Part shown: positions 1-20,339 of the stretch, piece by piece
Layout of the letters: the number at the start of each line of letters is the position of its first letter
Position numbering within the stretch: position 1 is the stretch's first letter
NCBI GenBank assembly: GCA_964023275.1
Contig: OZ029916.1
Span: 39,557,396-39,621,395, forward strand
Direction of reading: 5' to 3'
Length of the DNA: 64,000 bases
From: Norana najaformis
Taxonomy: Eukaryota > Annelida > Clitellata > Crassiclitellata > Hormogastridae
Position numbers and translations under genes: made by a program
Notes under the pieces: model-generated
Told to the model about the DNA's origin: nothing
The model's database searches: none
What the model saw: the letters and a program-made list of their open reading frames with translations, nothing else

Positions 1-812
1 TTCCAAAAGATTGCTTCTGTATTTTCTGTCAAAACTGTAATTAGGTTATGCCTATTTAGTTAAAATTATTTTATCCAGTATAAACTCTAACTCGTATATT
101 TGGAAAAAAATTAATGATGATATTTTTATTTGCTTTTAAAATTGCTCTTCTTGCAGACTTCAACAGTTTCAGATATCGTTTTTTGAATTTAAAAATATAA
201 CACAAGTTGTAAAAGAAAACAGGAAACGGAGAAACCGGATGATTCATATCTGTTGGGTAATGGAACCTGTGAGACAGGAGGAAAAAGCTTTTTCCGGGAG
301 ACTCCCGGGGAAAACGGAAGGGTTGGCAACATCGTATATAAGGATAGGAAGGAGGATGAAAAGGATGAGGAGGATGGTTAGGAGGATGAGAATGAGGAGG
401 ATGCAGAGGCTAATAACACCATCGCTTGCACTTTGATTAGACGTCATACACCAATCGGTAAAACACCGACAAAAAGTCCGTCACGCGTGTAATATGGCGT
501 GACCACTTTGGCGCGGCCTATTCAGCCATCCGTGACCGCAATCGGGTTGCCGCTCATCCGATGAGACAACAGACAACCGACAACTCAACGGCCACGTGAC
601 CAGAGAACAATCGCATCAGGTGTAGTATCACATAAACGCCCGCGCGCAGTCAGATGGCAGGCAGTACAATGATGATGGTGCTAAATGATAACGATTATGA
701 TGACGATGATACCAGCATTACTATTACTACCGCTGCTGCTATTACTGCTGCTGCTGCTACCTCTATTACTATTGCTACATCATCATCATAAATCCTGGGA
801 AAATATAATAAT

Positions 813-820
813 AATAATAA

Positions 821-880
<60 letters not shown>

Positions 881-960
881 TAGTAGTATAGTAGTAATAA
901 TAATAATAATAATAACAGGAGCAGCAGCAACAACAACAATAACAACAACAACAATAATAA
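813..960. repeat. Compound trinucleotide microsatellite (TAG/AAT/CAA)
   Basis: About 80 bases of TAG repeats pass into AAT repeats and then into mixed CAG/CAA units. The units are visible directly. It generates spurious long open frames of valine and isoleucine. Confidence 0.9.
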
Positions 961-1529
961 TTTAATCCTGAGGGATCATATAGACATCGGGGGAAAATAA
1001 TTTAGCAACAACTACATACTATTTAGCCCTACTTTGCATGTCCTTGCCTTTCATTGTATTGCCTTAACTTGAATTGCCCTACATTGCCTTGCCTTATACC
1101 TTACGTTACCATTACTTCTCCTTACGTCGTAGGAAATCGTCAGAGATCGCATTGTCGAACTACACAAAAGTCATTCATTCATTCATTCATTCATTTAACT
1201 ACACTTGAAATGATAACATTATTACATTAACGTCAAAATCTCCTTACCCGATTCGGTGCAGTTTGGTCATAGCTGCCAGAGAATCTTCGTTCGGAGTCTA
1301 TCACGCTCTTGCCGTTCTTCGCCATCCTCCCCGTTGACCCGTCGACCATGAAATATTTATCGGTCGCTAATTAAATCGATGTCTAATCGGGACTACGACG
1401 ATGATATTCTCCTCTGCTCCCTGATTAAGGATCGTGCAAAGTAGTGGATAAAATCGTATAAAAGACCGCCCCACGAGACCGACACAGAGAGAGGGGAGAG
1501 AAAGAAAGGAATTGAGACAGACGGACGGA

Positions 1530-1740
1530 CGGGCAGATTTACAGAGAGGCAGACAGACAGGCAGACACAGAGAAAAAGAGAAAGAACGAGACGTCGAAAG
1601 AGCGACATAAGGAAAGAGAGACAGAACCAGACAGACAGACAGGCAGACAGACAGACAGAAAGGCAGGCAAGCCTTAGGGAAACAACGACAGAGACGTAGA
1701 CAGTCACCCACAAACACACAGACAGACTGACACCTCAACA
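1530..1740. repeat. AGAC/GACAG purine-rich microsatellite
   Basis: Loose repeats of AGAC, GACAG and GAGA on the + strand. The spurious minus-strand cysteine/valine/serine-rich frames here come from this repeat. Confidence 0.8.
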
Positions 1741-2204
1741 ACTACTTTCTTGACCTCAGCGACCCTCTCCTCCTTCTCAAACCTCTCCTTTCTAGACTAC
1801 CCTCTCTTCCTTCCCTTCTAAACCCCTCCCCTCCCAGAAACCTCGACTCCCTCCGTCCTTCGACGCCTCATTACGCAGTCATGTTCCCATCATGCTCTAC
1901 ACGACCGATGAAGTTGTTGCGTCGGGCACCTGTTGCGTGAGCCGCGCCATCTATTGGGCGCCGTTCTCTTAATTATGTCAGAGCGAACTCAGCGCCAAAG
2001 GTCGGGCACAGAGTCTATCATTAGAACTCAGAAGCCGACGCCTGGAAGAAAAGGAAGGGCAGTTGGACGTTGAGTCTTGTGCGTGTGTTCATCTCGACTC
2101 TCTTCTCCGCTCAATGGTTTTTGCATCCATATTGATGCGTATTAGGTATTAATATATAATCACATCAAAGCGCAATATATACATATATTGCAGTGGTTCT
2201 CTCT

Positions 2205-2322
<118 letters not shown>

Positions 2323-4217
2323 ATACGCATGCGGGTGTGATTTCCATAGTTGCAACCTGCGTGTCTTAAGAGACGTGGGTAGGAGATTAGACTAACAAGT
2401 GAATCAAGAAACTAATCTACTCTAATCCGCTCTGAGGACCAGAAAAGAAAATAAGAGACCAGAAAAGACCACAACGGACCAGAAGACCATAGCAGATGAG
2501 AACAGACGATAAGAGATCAGAAAAGACTGGAACAAAATAGAACAAGATAGGACCGGACATAAATCAGTCGAGACCTTATAGCTGTTTGTAACAGAACAAA
2601 ACAGATGAGAAGAAATGAAACAGACTAGAACAGACCGTACAACTGATTAAAACATGTGAGAACAGACATTGCAACAACGGCAGAGACAATAGAAATCACG
2701 ATTAGATCAAAACTGATGCCAGAACAAAATCAAAGAACTCCAGCCACGTGCAATCGATGCAACGGCCATCTAAACTTCTGACTATAAACTTTGGCTTAAT
2801 TTCGAGACAGATTCTCCTGACCACATTACACCGTAAGAACACATCTAGACACCAAAAAACAGACCAGATACCGTAAGAACACATCCAGACACCAAAAAAC
2901 ATAGCTATAACGCCTTGTGCGATAACTAAAGCCTGAACTTGCGCTACATAAATTCGTTGTCTGTTGCATCACTCGACGACAGGCGTCGATTGTCACATTC
3001 GCTAACTGTAAATCTCTATCACAGCACAATCACTCGCCCGCTGCCCTCCTCCCACTCTCCCACCTCATGAAAGGGTGTTAAGGGGGTAGTCGACACCAAC
3101 GGAATTACTCGCCACGGCGCATGCGCCTGACACGTTTCCCGCTCTTAGCGACAACTCCTTAGCCTCGCTTTCGCCGCAAACGACGCCACCTAGTGATGCC
3201 TTGTGCAACGCGGTCATGTGCGTCGGGTCCCCTGGGATAGGTGAGGGTGAGAGGGCTGGGAAAGGGAGAACGGAGGGAGGGCGGGGTTACGTGCCGACTG
3301 TGCGAGCTCTGTAACAAAAGGTGTGCATGTAGATTCTGGAGTTTCTCCAAGGAGGCCTGAACGGTCAAATCGCACCCGATGAGGTAAGATGTAACGACGA
3401 CGCCGGATTGAATCTACGCCTGAAAGCTAATTAATACGACCGTCATAATCAACATCACAGTGAAAATCATCACGAATCTGATCATCATCATCGTCATCGT
3501 CGTCGCTATCATCATCACCATCGTTATCTTCATTCTCAGCAGCAGTCGTGATCAGCAGCATCGTCGTCCTCATCATCATTGTAGTCATCATCGTCGTCGT
3601 AGTCTCCTCATCATCATCAAACTAGCCTCACAGTCTCCAGTTAAAGTCACAAACCACTTCCTCTCAATCCTCATTCTTCACTGGCCAGGATTAAAAATCT
3701 CAAACGGCATATGCCCTCAGGCTTCGAATTCTCGCCCTTGCAAATCACCACAGTTAACTGTAACTGACAAGACGGCGTGCGGTTTGCCCTTGCCTACCGT
3801 AGCCATCGTAACGCAGGCGACTAGTTTATTGAGACGGTCCGTAAGACGAAACGCCGTGAGAATTTCCATTGGCGCGAGCGACGGACGGCCAGCAACACCC
3901 CGGTAATGAAAAAGGAAAATTTAGGGCGAGCTCGGCGCCGCTATCCGCTGACAAGCCGCGAGAAAATATCTGACCTGTAGTCTGCTGGATGGGACGCGTT
4001 TCAAGTTTCAATCTTCATTGGCTGCTGCGTGGGGAGAGTGGAAAGGGTGAGAACTGGGAGGGAGGGAGGATGCACCGAAAGAAGGAACGCCAGCGTCTGA
4101 GGGAATTTGAAGGCGCTAAATAAAGGCGCGGTTACGTTACTCTACAGGCAGGGAGAAGGATGCGTGCGAGGCAGAGGGATAGAGGGACAGATAGATAGAG
4201 AGACGGAGGCAAACAGA

Positions 4218-4925
4218 GAGACTTGTCTTGTCTTGCCTTGTCCTGTCCTGTCCTCTCCTCTCCTGTCCTGTCCTGTCCTCTCCTGTCCTGTCCTGTCCCT
4301 GTCCTGTCCTGTCCTGTCCTGTCCTGTCATCTCCTCTCCTCTCCTCTCCTCTCCTCTCCTCTCCTCTCCTCTCCTCTCCTCTCCTCTCCTCTCCTCTCCT
4401 CTCCTCTCCTCTCCTCTCCTCTCCTCTCCTCTCCTCTCCTGTCCTGTCCTGTCCTGTCCTGTCCTGTCCTGTCCTGTCCTGTCCTGTCCTCTCCTCTCCT
4501 CTCCTCTCCTCTCCTCTCCTCTCCTCTCCTCTCCTCTCCTCTCCTCTCCTCTCTCTCTCCTCTCCTCTCCTCTCCTCTCCTCTCCTCTCCTCTCCTCTCC
4601 TCTCCTCTCCTCTCCTCTCCTCTCCTCTCCTCTCCTCTCCTCTCCTCTCCTCTCCTCTCCTCTCCTCTCCTCTCCTCTCCTCTCCTCTCCTCTCCTCTCC
4701 TCTCCTCTCCTCTCCTCTCCTCTCCTCTCCTCTCCTCTCCTCTCCTCTCCTCTCCTCTCCTCTCCTCTCCTCTCCTCTCCTCTCCTCTCCTCTCCTCTCC
4801 TCTCCTCTCCTCTCCTCTCATCTCCTCTCCTCTCCTCTCCTCTCCTCTCCTCTCCTCTCCTCTCCTCTCCTCTCATTTTCTCCCCTCTCCTCTCCTCTTC
4901 TCTCCTGTCCTCTTCTCTCCTCCGT
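4218..4925. repeat. 700-bp polypyrimidine pentamer array (CTCCT and CTGTC units)
   Basis: A nearly uninterrupted array of five-base units. The dominant unit is CTCCT. Blocks of the variant TGTCC occupy roughly 4228-4328 and 4440-4490, and a few interruptions (ATCTC, CTCTCT) mark the rest. The + strand is nearly all pyrimidine, so open frames on both strands are spurious (Leu-Ser-Pro one way, Arg-Gly-Glu the other). Local mirror symmetry makes triplex (H-DNA) formation plausible. Confidence 0.95.
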
Positions 4926-5424
4926 CCATCCTCCATTCGCCAGCCATAAGAGCGATTCGTGCAATTGAATTAGAAGACTTCTTGTGGCAGTGAATCTTGC
5001 CGAGCGAAGCGACAAACGTCCGGCAAATTCGATTGCCTCGCCTCTCCTAATCCCACTAATCTAATCCGTTAATCTCTCCCGCATCAGGTGAAGAATGGTC
5101 CGAAGAACAAATATGGACGCCGCGGATGTCTATTCAAGAAGTTGCTAACGTGATCTCTGAACCGCCCCGGTTAAGGTCGACTGGGGCCCTGAAAGGCAGC
5201 CGTTGGGGTCAGCGATGATCGATGGGCGTTGAATAGGGAGGGAGGGTAGTTTCCGCAACCACCTTATTCAAGACGTGATCCTTGCAGTCGTGGAGGGTAA
5301 CGATTTTGAAATTACCCCATGTCAGAAGTTGAGCGGTAACCGCACATACCTATCTGTTTCTAGAAGAGATATGGTAACTCCAAATTGTGGTAGGGTAGGC
5401 CTATATATAGATTTTTACTTATTG

Positions 5425-6290
5425 GTAAGGTAAGCTGACGGCCACAAAGTGTCATTAAACAATGGATGATGCCTAGTTTTCTTTCGACAGCTTTCGACCG
5501 ACGCAGTACTGACTGCGTTTAATCGCCATTTTGATTCCACCACTGCTGTACTCGATTGGTGCCAGTCTCCAGCGTGGATAAAGGAGAAGAGCAACGCCAG
5601 TCATCTTCGTTATGCCACAGCGTCGTTAAACAGAAACTACTAATAACTGCCAGTTCTGGGAAATGAAGTTAAGACAAGGTCAACATCAGCGGCCCTAGCA
5701 GTCATGCACAAGATGTCGCTAAACGCTGGATAATGTGTGCATTCAGTTTAGAAGTTAACACTCTTTCGCTTGGCGCTATATTAATGGCTTACAAATCCTG
5801 AGTGTTACAATCCTAGTAGTGTAAGGTAAGGTCGACGTCGTCTGCTTTCTGCTTTTTCTATAAGACGTCGTTAAAACCTGGATAATATTAAACTAATGTG
5901 CCTTCTATCGGTTATTTCAGCGCCATTAATTTGCGAGTTATAGGGTGAGATCGAAGTCAGCGGCTCTTGCAGCCACAAGATGGCGTTAAGCACTAGAATC
6001 GGATACTTCAATAGTTTAAGACACCTTTTTATAGGAGATTAACTTTACGATATAACTCCGCCACTAGTCGGGTAGTGCCAGTCCCAAGCCTGGATAAAGG
6101 AGGAGGGCGACGTCAACGGCCTTTGATTCCATAAGATGTCGTTAAACATTGGAACTACTACTACTATTTGAAAACAAAGATGCGATGAACGAAAGGCTAT
6201 AGCATGACGGAACACATTACGTAGAAGGTGGTAAGGTCGACGTCAACGGCCAATGCAGTTGTAAGATGTCGCTAAACTATGGATACATAC
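5425..6290. repeat. Seven diverged copies of a GTCGTTAAAC-centred motif
   Basis: A degenerate block recurs with the order: GGTCGACGTCAACGGCC-like segment, a few bases, AAGATGTCGTTAAAC, then TGGA. Cores lie near 5451, 5622, 5714, 5866, 5972, 6128 and 6266. Spacing is irregular, about 90 to 170 bases, so it is not a simple satellite. It may be an old amplified SINE segment or an ancient tandem duplication. I do not recognise the family. Confidence 0.6.
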
Positions 6291-7874
6291 TACTGCCATG
6301 GCATTGTATAATACAGCTAGGGTATTAGAACACTGGGGCCAAACAAGCGAAACATAAGGTATCAGAGACGAAGATATACATATATGGACGGATGATCGTG
6401 GGTCTAGGATGTGAAGAGGGGAGGGTCAAAGTAATAGTATATTTATAGAGTCCATAGCGTAAATATAGAAAAACAATTAGAAAAAAGTCAGATTGCCAAG
6501 TTTAGGGTGAATATGCCACCGGTGTTGTATTGTGAGGTATTTAAGGTTACGTAAAAGCTAAGCTAAAGTCTACAGTAAACTATTACAAGGTTCAGTATTT
6601 AAGGTAAGGAGTGAAACAGTGAAGTGCAGTGAGCTGAGGTGAAATATAAAGGTAAGGTATGTTGTAGGCAAATACTAGGTATACATGTAAATATGTGGTA
6701 AGTTATAGGTAAATGTAAAGTTAGGATGACTTGACCTCTAACGAGCTAATGACAGTTATATAAAAGCAGGAGCCATAAACCGGTTTCAGTTTTCGGATTC
6801 TTTAATATGCAAACTTTATACACACAAGTGATACCAGTAAATAAATTTCACTCAAGCTGTATCACTGTCCACGTTCACGATATATACTAAATAGGTACAT
6901 ATATACAACATATCATACATATATACATAGAGTGTATATATATGTTTATATAAACATATCTACTTATATACTCATTCATGTGTATATAGTGGAATAAACC
7001 AATCTTACTTACTTACCTATATATATATATTATATGCTTCTCTTATGTAGGCCTATATATACATAGCTTATTCGCTTGTGTCATTTCGTTCTCAACTCAA
7101 AATTTACCTTTTCCAATTGTTCTCGGTGTTAGCGGACTGATCTTCTGCTTGTGTCTTGGTTTTGGTGCGCCATCGGTCTTGTGCATTATAAACCGGCGCG
7201 GTAGAAGTTGTTAATAAATAAATAAATAAATTAATAAATAATAATAATAATGTAGATATGCTATTTGTGGAATGGGTTCCTATGTGATTTATTTAGAAAA
7301 TAATTAAATGAAAGATGAAGCATAGCCTCTCGATATGCATGCATATGTATAAAAGCAAGAACATAAGCAATGCTAGATAGCGTACAAGTTCTGTGGGGGT
7401 AAACAGAGGGTATAATGGGGCACAGTTTTGCCTAGAGATAGCCCTTTTCAAGCTCAGCGACGAATCCGATCGAGTCATGGCGCCATCTAAGCGTTACTCT
7501 GTAATGTAATGTTATGCATAATTCATATAGCGCCCTCAAAGACATCTTTACGGGGCGTGCACATATATATTGCAGAAGGGGTTCGGGCGCTTATAGGATG
7601 GAGTGAAGGGTAGAGGCGGGTGCACCTATGCGGGGCGAACAAAAAAGTGGAGGCAGGGAAGGGGTAGCATTTATGGGGAGGATAAAAGAAGTGTGGAGGA
7701 GCAAAAGCAGCTATAGGCCATCCACTTGCTTTCCCATTGCAAAACTCCTTGATACGCGTCTGAGAAGGAACGAGAAAGAACAGGACAGATCGTGAGTAGG
7801 GAAATGCAGCGCAGTGCAGGAAGGCATTTATGCAAGGGGGTCAAAGAAGTGAGAAGGGGCAGGGTCGGGAAGGA

Positions 7875-8130
7875 CACAGAGACAGAGAGAGACAGAGACA
7901 GAGAGAGACAGAAACAAATAGAAACAGAGACAGACAGACAGAGACAGACAGACAGAGAGAGATAGACAGAGAGCAGACAGAGAGACAGAGACAGACAGAG
8001 ACAGAGACAGAAACAAATAGAAACAGAGACAGACAGACAGAGACAGACAGACAGACAGAGATAGAGAGAGAGCAGACAGAGAGACAGGCAGAGAGACAGA
8101 GACAGAGAGAGACAGAAAGAGAGACAGAGT
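7875..8130. repeat. GACAGA microsatellite with a 99-bp higher-order repeat
   Basis: A purine-rich GACA/GAGA tract. The landmark GAAACAAATAGAAACAGAGA occurs at 7911 and again at 8010, so a 99-bp block has been duplicated within the microsatellite. Confidence 0.85.
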
Positions 8131-8746
8131 AGGCCTTGCAAAGAGTCGAACTGGCCCTTCTGAAATCTGTAATACGCAGCCGGAGAGGAAGAGGGCAATT
8201 GTATTATTCAGTATTTGACGACATCTTGTGGCTGTTCGGGCCTTCGACGGCGGCCTTACCTTCCTTTACTGGGGAAAGGATCTACAGCCTATGGGGCCTG
8301 GAAGTATTGTACGTAGGAGGGTGAAAGAAGTGGGGTACGAGTGGGAGTGGGTAGGCTAGGTGATGAGTCGAATTGCGTCGCCCGTGTGATCAATCGAGAC
8401 GACATCTATCGGTTCGTCGCACCTGTCGTTGAGCGGGAAATCCTCCGTCAGAACGGAATCCTCCTCAGAATAGCATATCACGTGACTATCGTGTCCAATC
8501 AGATCCGCTATTCACAAACGACAGAACAACAGCCGATTTATTTAGCGCATTTCCTACAGTTGCACTTCTTGGAAGAGCCGTATCAATAGGACTAGATTTC
8601 TAAAGCAGAGATTATTGTAATGTAATGCAAAGCAGTGTTTTTACAATGCAATGCGTGCTATATTATGTGGTGATATGACACATGATACGATACGATGTAA
8701 TGCGATCTAATGCAATACTATGCAATGCGATTATATATAATACCAT

Positions 8747-15375
<6,629 letters not shown>

Positions 15376-15465
15376 CGTGACGTCACAATTACGTAGCGAC
15401 CACCTGTCGGATTGGTTCGAAAGCGCGCCAACCCTTGGCTTAGCGTCTATGGCGCCAAATCTGGA

Positions 15466-15473
15466 CTTTTATA
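15466..15473 (-). promoter_or_regulatory. Possible TATA box of PRDM14
   Basis: TATAAAAG on the minus strand, about 91 bases upstream of the proposed start codon, which would place initiation near 15440. The region just upstream of the ATG is rich in CpG and contains TGACGTCA (a CRE-like palindrome) around 15380. Against it: TATAGCG/TATAAAG motifs are common in dispersed repeats of this genome. Confidence 0.3.
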
Positions 15474-16808
15474 GCGTATATTCTAGACTTCTATAGTGTT
15501 TGTTCTTGACTTCTATGGAGTCATCAATCCTTGACTTCTGTTGTGTCGCCAAGTGGCTTTCATCATGTATCAATGACGCTTTCGAAACAATGTAGCAGGA
15601 CTCACGCAATGATAAAGTTTGTGTAACACCTATTGAAAAATAAGAGCCGAAGAGAGATATTCCAAAGATAGTGTCAGACGAAACAGCGAAATTCTTCAGC
15701 GGGAATCAGAACCTTTTGCGGCCCCGTACTCGATATGTTTCTCACGAAGTCTGAAGTAACGCGCATACTTCACACAGAGAAGAAAACAAAAGTTTTTGGT
15801 AAAAGACAATAGACCCAATGTCTTCAGTGCCTGTTTTTATGTCAATTTTTATAACTGGTTTGATAAAAGGAACCGATATAAATAAATATGTAAACAGTGA
15901 AATTGCTATAACGCCTTCATTCAGGCAGTCAAACCAGAATGCTCTACCATTATTTTGTACTTATTTTGTACCGCCTCATCGTAAGTCGTATTTTAAAATG
16001 CTTTCCGATTGGATGTGGGTAGATTTCAATCATAAAGTCGTCATTCTTCATCTTACTCTTGCTCTTAGCCATTAAGAGCGGCTATTTGCAGTTTATTTAA
16101 GTCCTGGAAATGAAATTCAGAGTTTACAGCTACGACTCCACTTTTATAAACGCCGTACTAAGCAAGCGCCAGCTACCTTAGCCGGCAATTTATACAGCGC
16201 CTTAATATATGGCACGAAAATCTCTAACTGTAACTTTCCCGTCGTCGTCTGCTTTCTGCGTCGTTATGCAACTCCCTTTAATCCCCGCTGAGCGCCGAGC
16301 GTAATTCCAGGCGCAAGGAAATTCCGCCGAGCACGCTGATAGGTTGACGGCGTCGCGCAGTCGCTAACGGCAACGACGCGTATGGGCGTTGATTGATAGG
16401 CCGTCGCAACCAATCGCAGGGGAGCATCAGTGCGTATAGCTGCAGAGGCGGTTGAGTTATGCGGCGTGCTAAGATCCAAGAGCTGCGACCATGAAATCCA
16501 CCCTAATCCGGAGAAAGAAGCGCGGCTGGTGGAAAATAAAGAGCATCGTCGGAGGAAAGGCCAGACCGCGGCTACATCCAAGGCAAGGTGATTTATAAGA
16601 ATGAAGACCAGCTTCATCGCTTGAAGCGCCACGCGCAGATCTCGTCGAGAGCGCGTCGACATCTACTGCAGATACTAGTGTGCAGTTACGTCACAAATTG
16701 CGGAAGGGGAACAACCTTCCCATTCTCACCTTCCCTCATCAAAATTATTTACACCAATAGGTCTACACTGTCGCAGTTTAGTACATAATTAAATAACTAA
16801 TTGAAGAA

Positions 16809-17120
16809 CTGAAGAAGAGACGAGGAGCAGTTCCTTTAAGCTAGCCACAAGATTTAGCCATGTGTATGAAGTGTTGGCGGCTTCATCTTTCTTAGCCTCG
16901 GCATATAAAAGCGGGTGGCCAGTCCTTTCCATTGCGACCGGATCTTCCCACCGACAGCGTACGGTTAATGTACTCATTTTGTAGCTGAGTTGGCTAGGGG
17001 GCGTCAATGGAGCAGCAATCTCTGAGCATCTTTCTGTACTAGAAGGAATTTTAAGTTTTTGAACCTGTGACCTCTTGGTTGAGACTCCAGCACGCTTACC
17101 ACTAGACTATTGCGAACGCC
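16809..17120 (-). mobile_element. tRNA-derived SINE, full-length copy
   Basis: Read on the minus strand it begins near 17120 with a tRNA-like head: TAGTCTAGTGGTAAGCGTGC (A-box region), then ACAGGTTCAAAAAC (B box). The body carries the family landmarks, on the + strand TGGCCAGTCCTTTCC and TAGCTGAGTTGGCTAGGGGGCG. Relatives occur at 18.98, 21.55, 46.84, 47.44, 56.98 and 61.34 kb on the same strand and at 51.38 kb on the opposite strand. Confidence 0.8.
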
Positions 17121-18341
17121 ATGCATAAGGGAAGAATTGGATGATGCGTAAAAGAGGGGGAAACATTGCAGGTCCTAAGCATTGTGCGTCTCCTGAACCT
17201 AACATCGGATCGTATAGAAGGCACTCAGTCCCACAGGCATCGACGACTCTGCTAGCGAGCAATGGCGGATCTAGAAGTTTACAAGAGGGGGGTACGTCAC
17301 CAAGGCCGCACTTAAAGCTGCCGATTTGTGACGAATTATTTTTAGATTTTTTAGTAATCAGGAATTTATATCACATTTATAGTTTCCCAGATTTTCTGAT
17401 CCGTTGAGTTGGTGGACAGTTATTTTAGTTTCTCAGTTTTATCATGACGCTTGTTACTTAGAAGGCAACCCTGAAATCAAATGAGGACTGATTGGACTCC
17501 CTGGATACGCCGTTGCTAAAGTGGCACCGTTCTAACGGGCGCTATAGAAGATGTGGAATTAGATTAGATTAGTCACTATGAGCAGCAGTGAGGGATTTCT
17601 CTTGTAAACAGAGATAGTGTAGCTGAGGCTCATAGACATAAATTGTTTGGCATACACAGACACGCAGACATACACAAACACACAGGCACGCAGACATATA
17701 TACACAGCAAAACAGACAGACAAACACACAGAGAGAAGATGAATGCCAACAGCAGAGGGTCGGGTTCAAAGCAAGTCTTTTCTTCGTTTATATAGCACCA
17801 ATTTAAGCATTCGGCGCATCTCTTTCCGGTAGACAGCGCAGGCTCAGCAACAAACCCCAGGGGCGCCAGCTTCCTTAGCATCACATCCGCTCAGTCTCTA
17901 TACTTACATCTTACTTACAGTATATTGGCGCTACATTAAGCGGCTCCGATCTATCTTCCGGCGCTGCTGCAGCTGCTGCTTGTGGCCGACCATCCGCGAA
18001 AAGCTTCCACAGCTTCGAAAATCCTCCGTTCACGCTCCGTTGCACACAAACGCTTTCGACTCTGGAGAGCTAAATGATGCGTAACGGCTGCTGTGCGATA
18101 TAGAACTAATCATCTCACTTCGACTACCTCGCGCCCAATCTCTTTCTAATGACCTCGACGACCAGGGAACCAGCGCTGGCCTCGGCGGCGCGAGAAACAG
18201 AGAACCAGTAGCGCCGATTCGCGCATGCTTGCATAAGCATAAGGCGGTGCGTTCGAAACTCGACGAAATCTCTTACGTGTTGTGTTAGGGGAAATAAAGA
18301 TCCTCGCGCACCGTATCAAGAGCATCTGCCATTCAGCGATG

Positions 18342-18536
<195 letters not shown>

Positions 18537-18627
18537 GATTGACTGACTGACTGACTGATTGACTGATTGATTTACTTATTGATTGTAAAGTAAGGTTAGG
18601 TATTCATTCATTCTTTCATTCGCCCAA

Positions 18628-18628
18628 G

Positions 18629-18663
<35 letters not shown>

Positions 18664-18671
18664 ACAGGCAG
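18628..18671. repeat. GGCA microsatellite, reverse complement of the TGCC array
   Basis: Eleven or so GGCA units, complementary to the array at 18342-18536, separated from it by about 90 bases of GACT/GATT repeat. Together they can form a hairpin. A TGTC tract follows at about 18740-18785. Confidence 0.9.
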
Positions 18672-18974
18672 AATTTCACTCAGGCCCTCTGTGTTCATGC
18701 CTCTGTCTCTCGCTCTGTCTGTCAACTTCTGTGTGTGTATCTGTCTGTCTGTCTGTCAGTCTGTCAGTCTGTCTGTCTGTCTGTCAACGCCGGCGCGAGC
18801 GAACGGCTAAACGCAGTGGTCACATCTACGCATGGGTGAAATTGTTTTCACGCTTGGCTGCCTACGGAGTGCTACCAAGCGGCTGATGGAACTAATACGC
18901 CACTATTGGACAACTGTTTCCAACCGCCTGTTACTGTAACGATGCCACTCCACACACGTAACGCCCAGGTAAAC

Positions 18975-19080
18975 ACATCTTTACTCCATCCCTCAAAGAC
19001 GTCACCCACCTCCAGTGTATACTCGAGGTACTCATTCTGTAGCTGAGCTCGCTAGACAGCGCTAATGGAACAGAACTTAC
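18975..19080 (-). mobile_element. Partial tRNA-SINE copy
   Basis: Matches the middle of the SINE family, with TACTCATTCTGTAGCTGAGC and CTAATGGAACAG. The tRNA head is missing. Confidence 0.65.
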
Positions 19081-19754
19081 GAGTTGAATGCAAGTGTGTA
19101 TGTACGTACGTACATGTATGTTACATTTGCATGAGAACATTTATATGGCGCCTTAAAAGAACGTTTCACTTTTCAGTCATATTCGTTGTCGTCGTCATCA
19201 TCATCATCATAGTCATTATCATCACCGTCATCATCATCAGTCGCATAATCATTATTTGTAGGCTGATATACATACACGTATACAAACATAATATTATGTG
19301 AGTATATAATATAAGCAGAAGAAATACATTAAAATAATCTCCTAGAGGACTTTTGTAGATAACGATACAGAAACTGTCATGCGTAACTAAATTTCCAGTC
19401 GAAAATCGGTGTTAACTCATGCGTGTCGGATATTAGAAGCATCTGCATACAAATTGGCATAATTTTTATTTTGAACGATCACTTGATCAGTACGCATGAA
19501 CTTTGAGTCACTGCTAGGATCAGGGAGGCCAGGTAGTGTCGACTGGTAACCGACGGTCATTTGCGGCTTCGCGCGTTACGGTTGAGTTGCTCTTAAGATG
19601 ATTCCGAAAATTAAATTTCACGGTCGAATTACTCTCTAGAAAGAAGCCACTTCGGTGCGACTTTTGACAAATTTGTGCTCAATGGAAGGACAGTTACTCT
19701 TTAGACCGCTGTTTTTATGTTTGATTTTCCCATATCACTCTATCTCGCTATATG

Positions 19755-19890
19755 TCCCTCTGTCTCTCTCCCTTCCACTCTCTCTGTCAGTCTCTGTCAG
19801 TCTCTGTCTGTCTCTGTCTGTCTGTCTGTCTCTGTCTGTCTGTCTCTGTCTGTATGTCTGTCTGTCTGTCTCTCTCCCTCCCTCCACCTA
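19755..19890. repeat. TGTC/TCTG pyrimidine-rich microsatellite
   Basis: Repeats of CTGTCTCTGTCTG. The frames on both strands here are artefacts of the repeat. Confidence 0.9.
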
Positions 19891-20339
19891 TTACCGTGTT
19901 AAGCATCGATTGACACGTGTCAGCTGTTGTTAATATTTCGCTGTCCCTGTTAAGCTGAAATCTGTCGTCATTCGATAGGAAAATGCCAGCCAATCACTGA
20001 TGTCCACGTCATGCGATCATTCGACCTGGCTTTACTTAGCCTTAGCCGGCGCAGGACAGACGCCCGCTGCAGAGGGACACGCGTGTCGAAGGCCACGCCG
20101 GCGATAATTGATTGACAATTACCACGTGACATGGCGGGCTTCCGGTTGGCGCGAGAGTTAAGGCGAGATCTCGTCATGCGGACGAGAACTCGCTCAAAAT
20201 TCGATGAAGATATCGCGGCGCGGCGGCCATCTTAATCTGGAGTCTTGCCTCTGAACGAGTCGAAGGGATCAACCAGTAATTGAACAAACGATGGGGAGTC
20301 AGACGAGGCCTGGCCAAGGAGTGCATGCATGCGTCCTGC

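Noticed and set aside
4107-4993. Open frames of 246-280 codons on both strands
   Set aside because: They are translations of the CTCCT/TGTCC pentamer array (Leu-Ser-Pro or Arg-Gly-Glu repeats). All frames are open because the repeat contains no stop.
16264-16662. 132-codon minus-strand frame
   Set aside because: No recognisable motif or convincing splice neighbours; a GC-rich chance frame is more likely.
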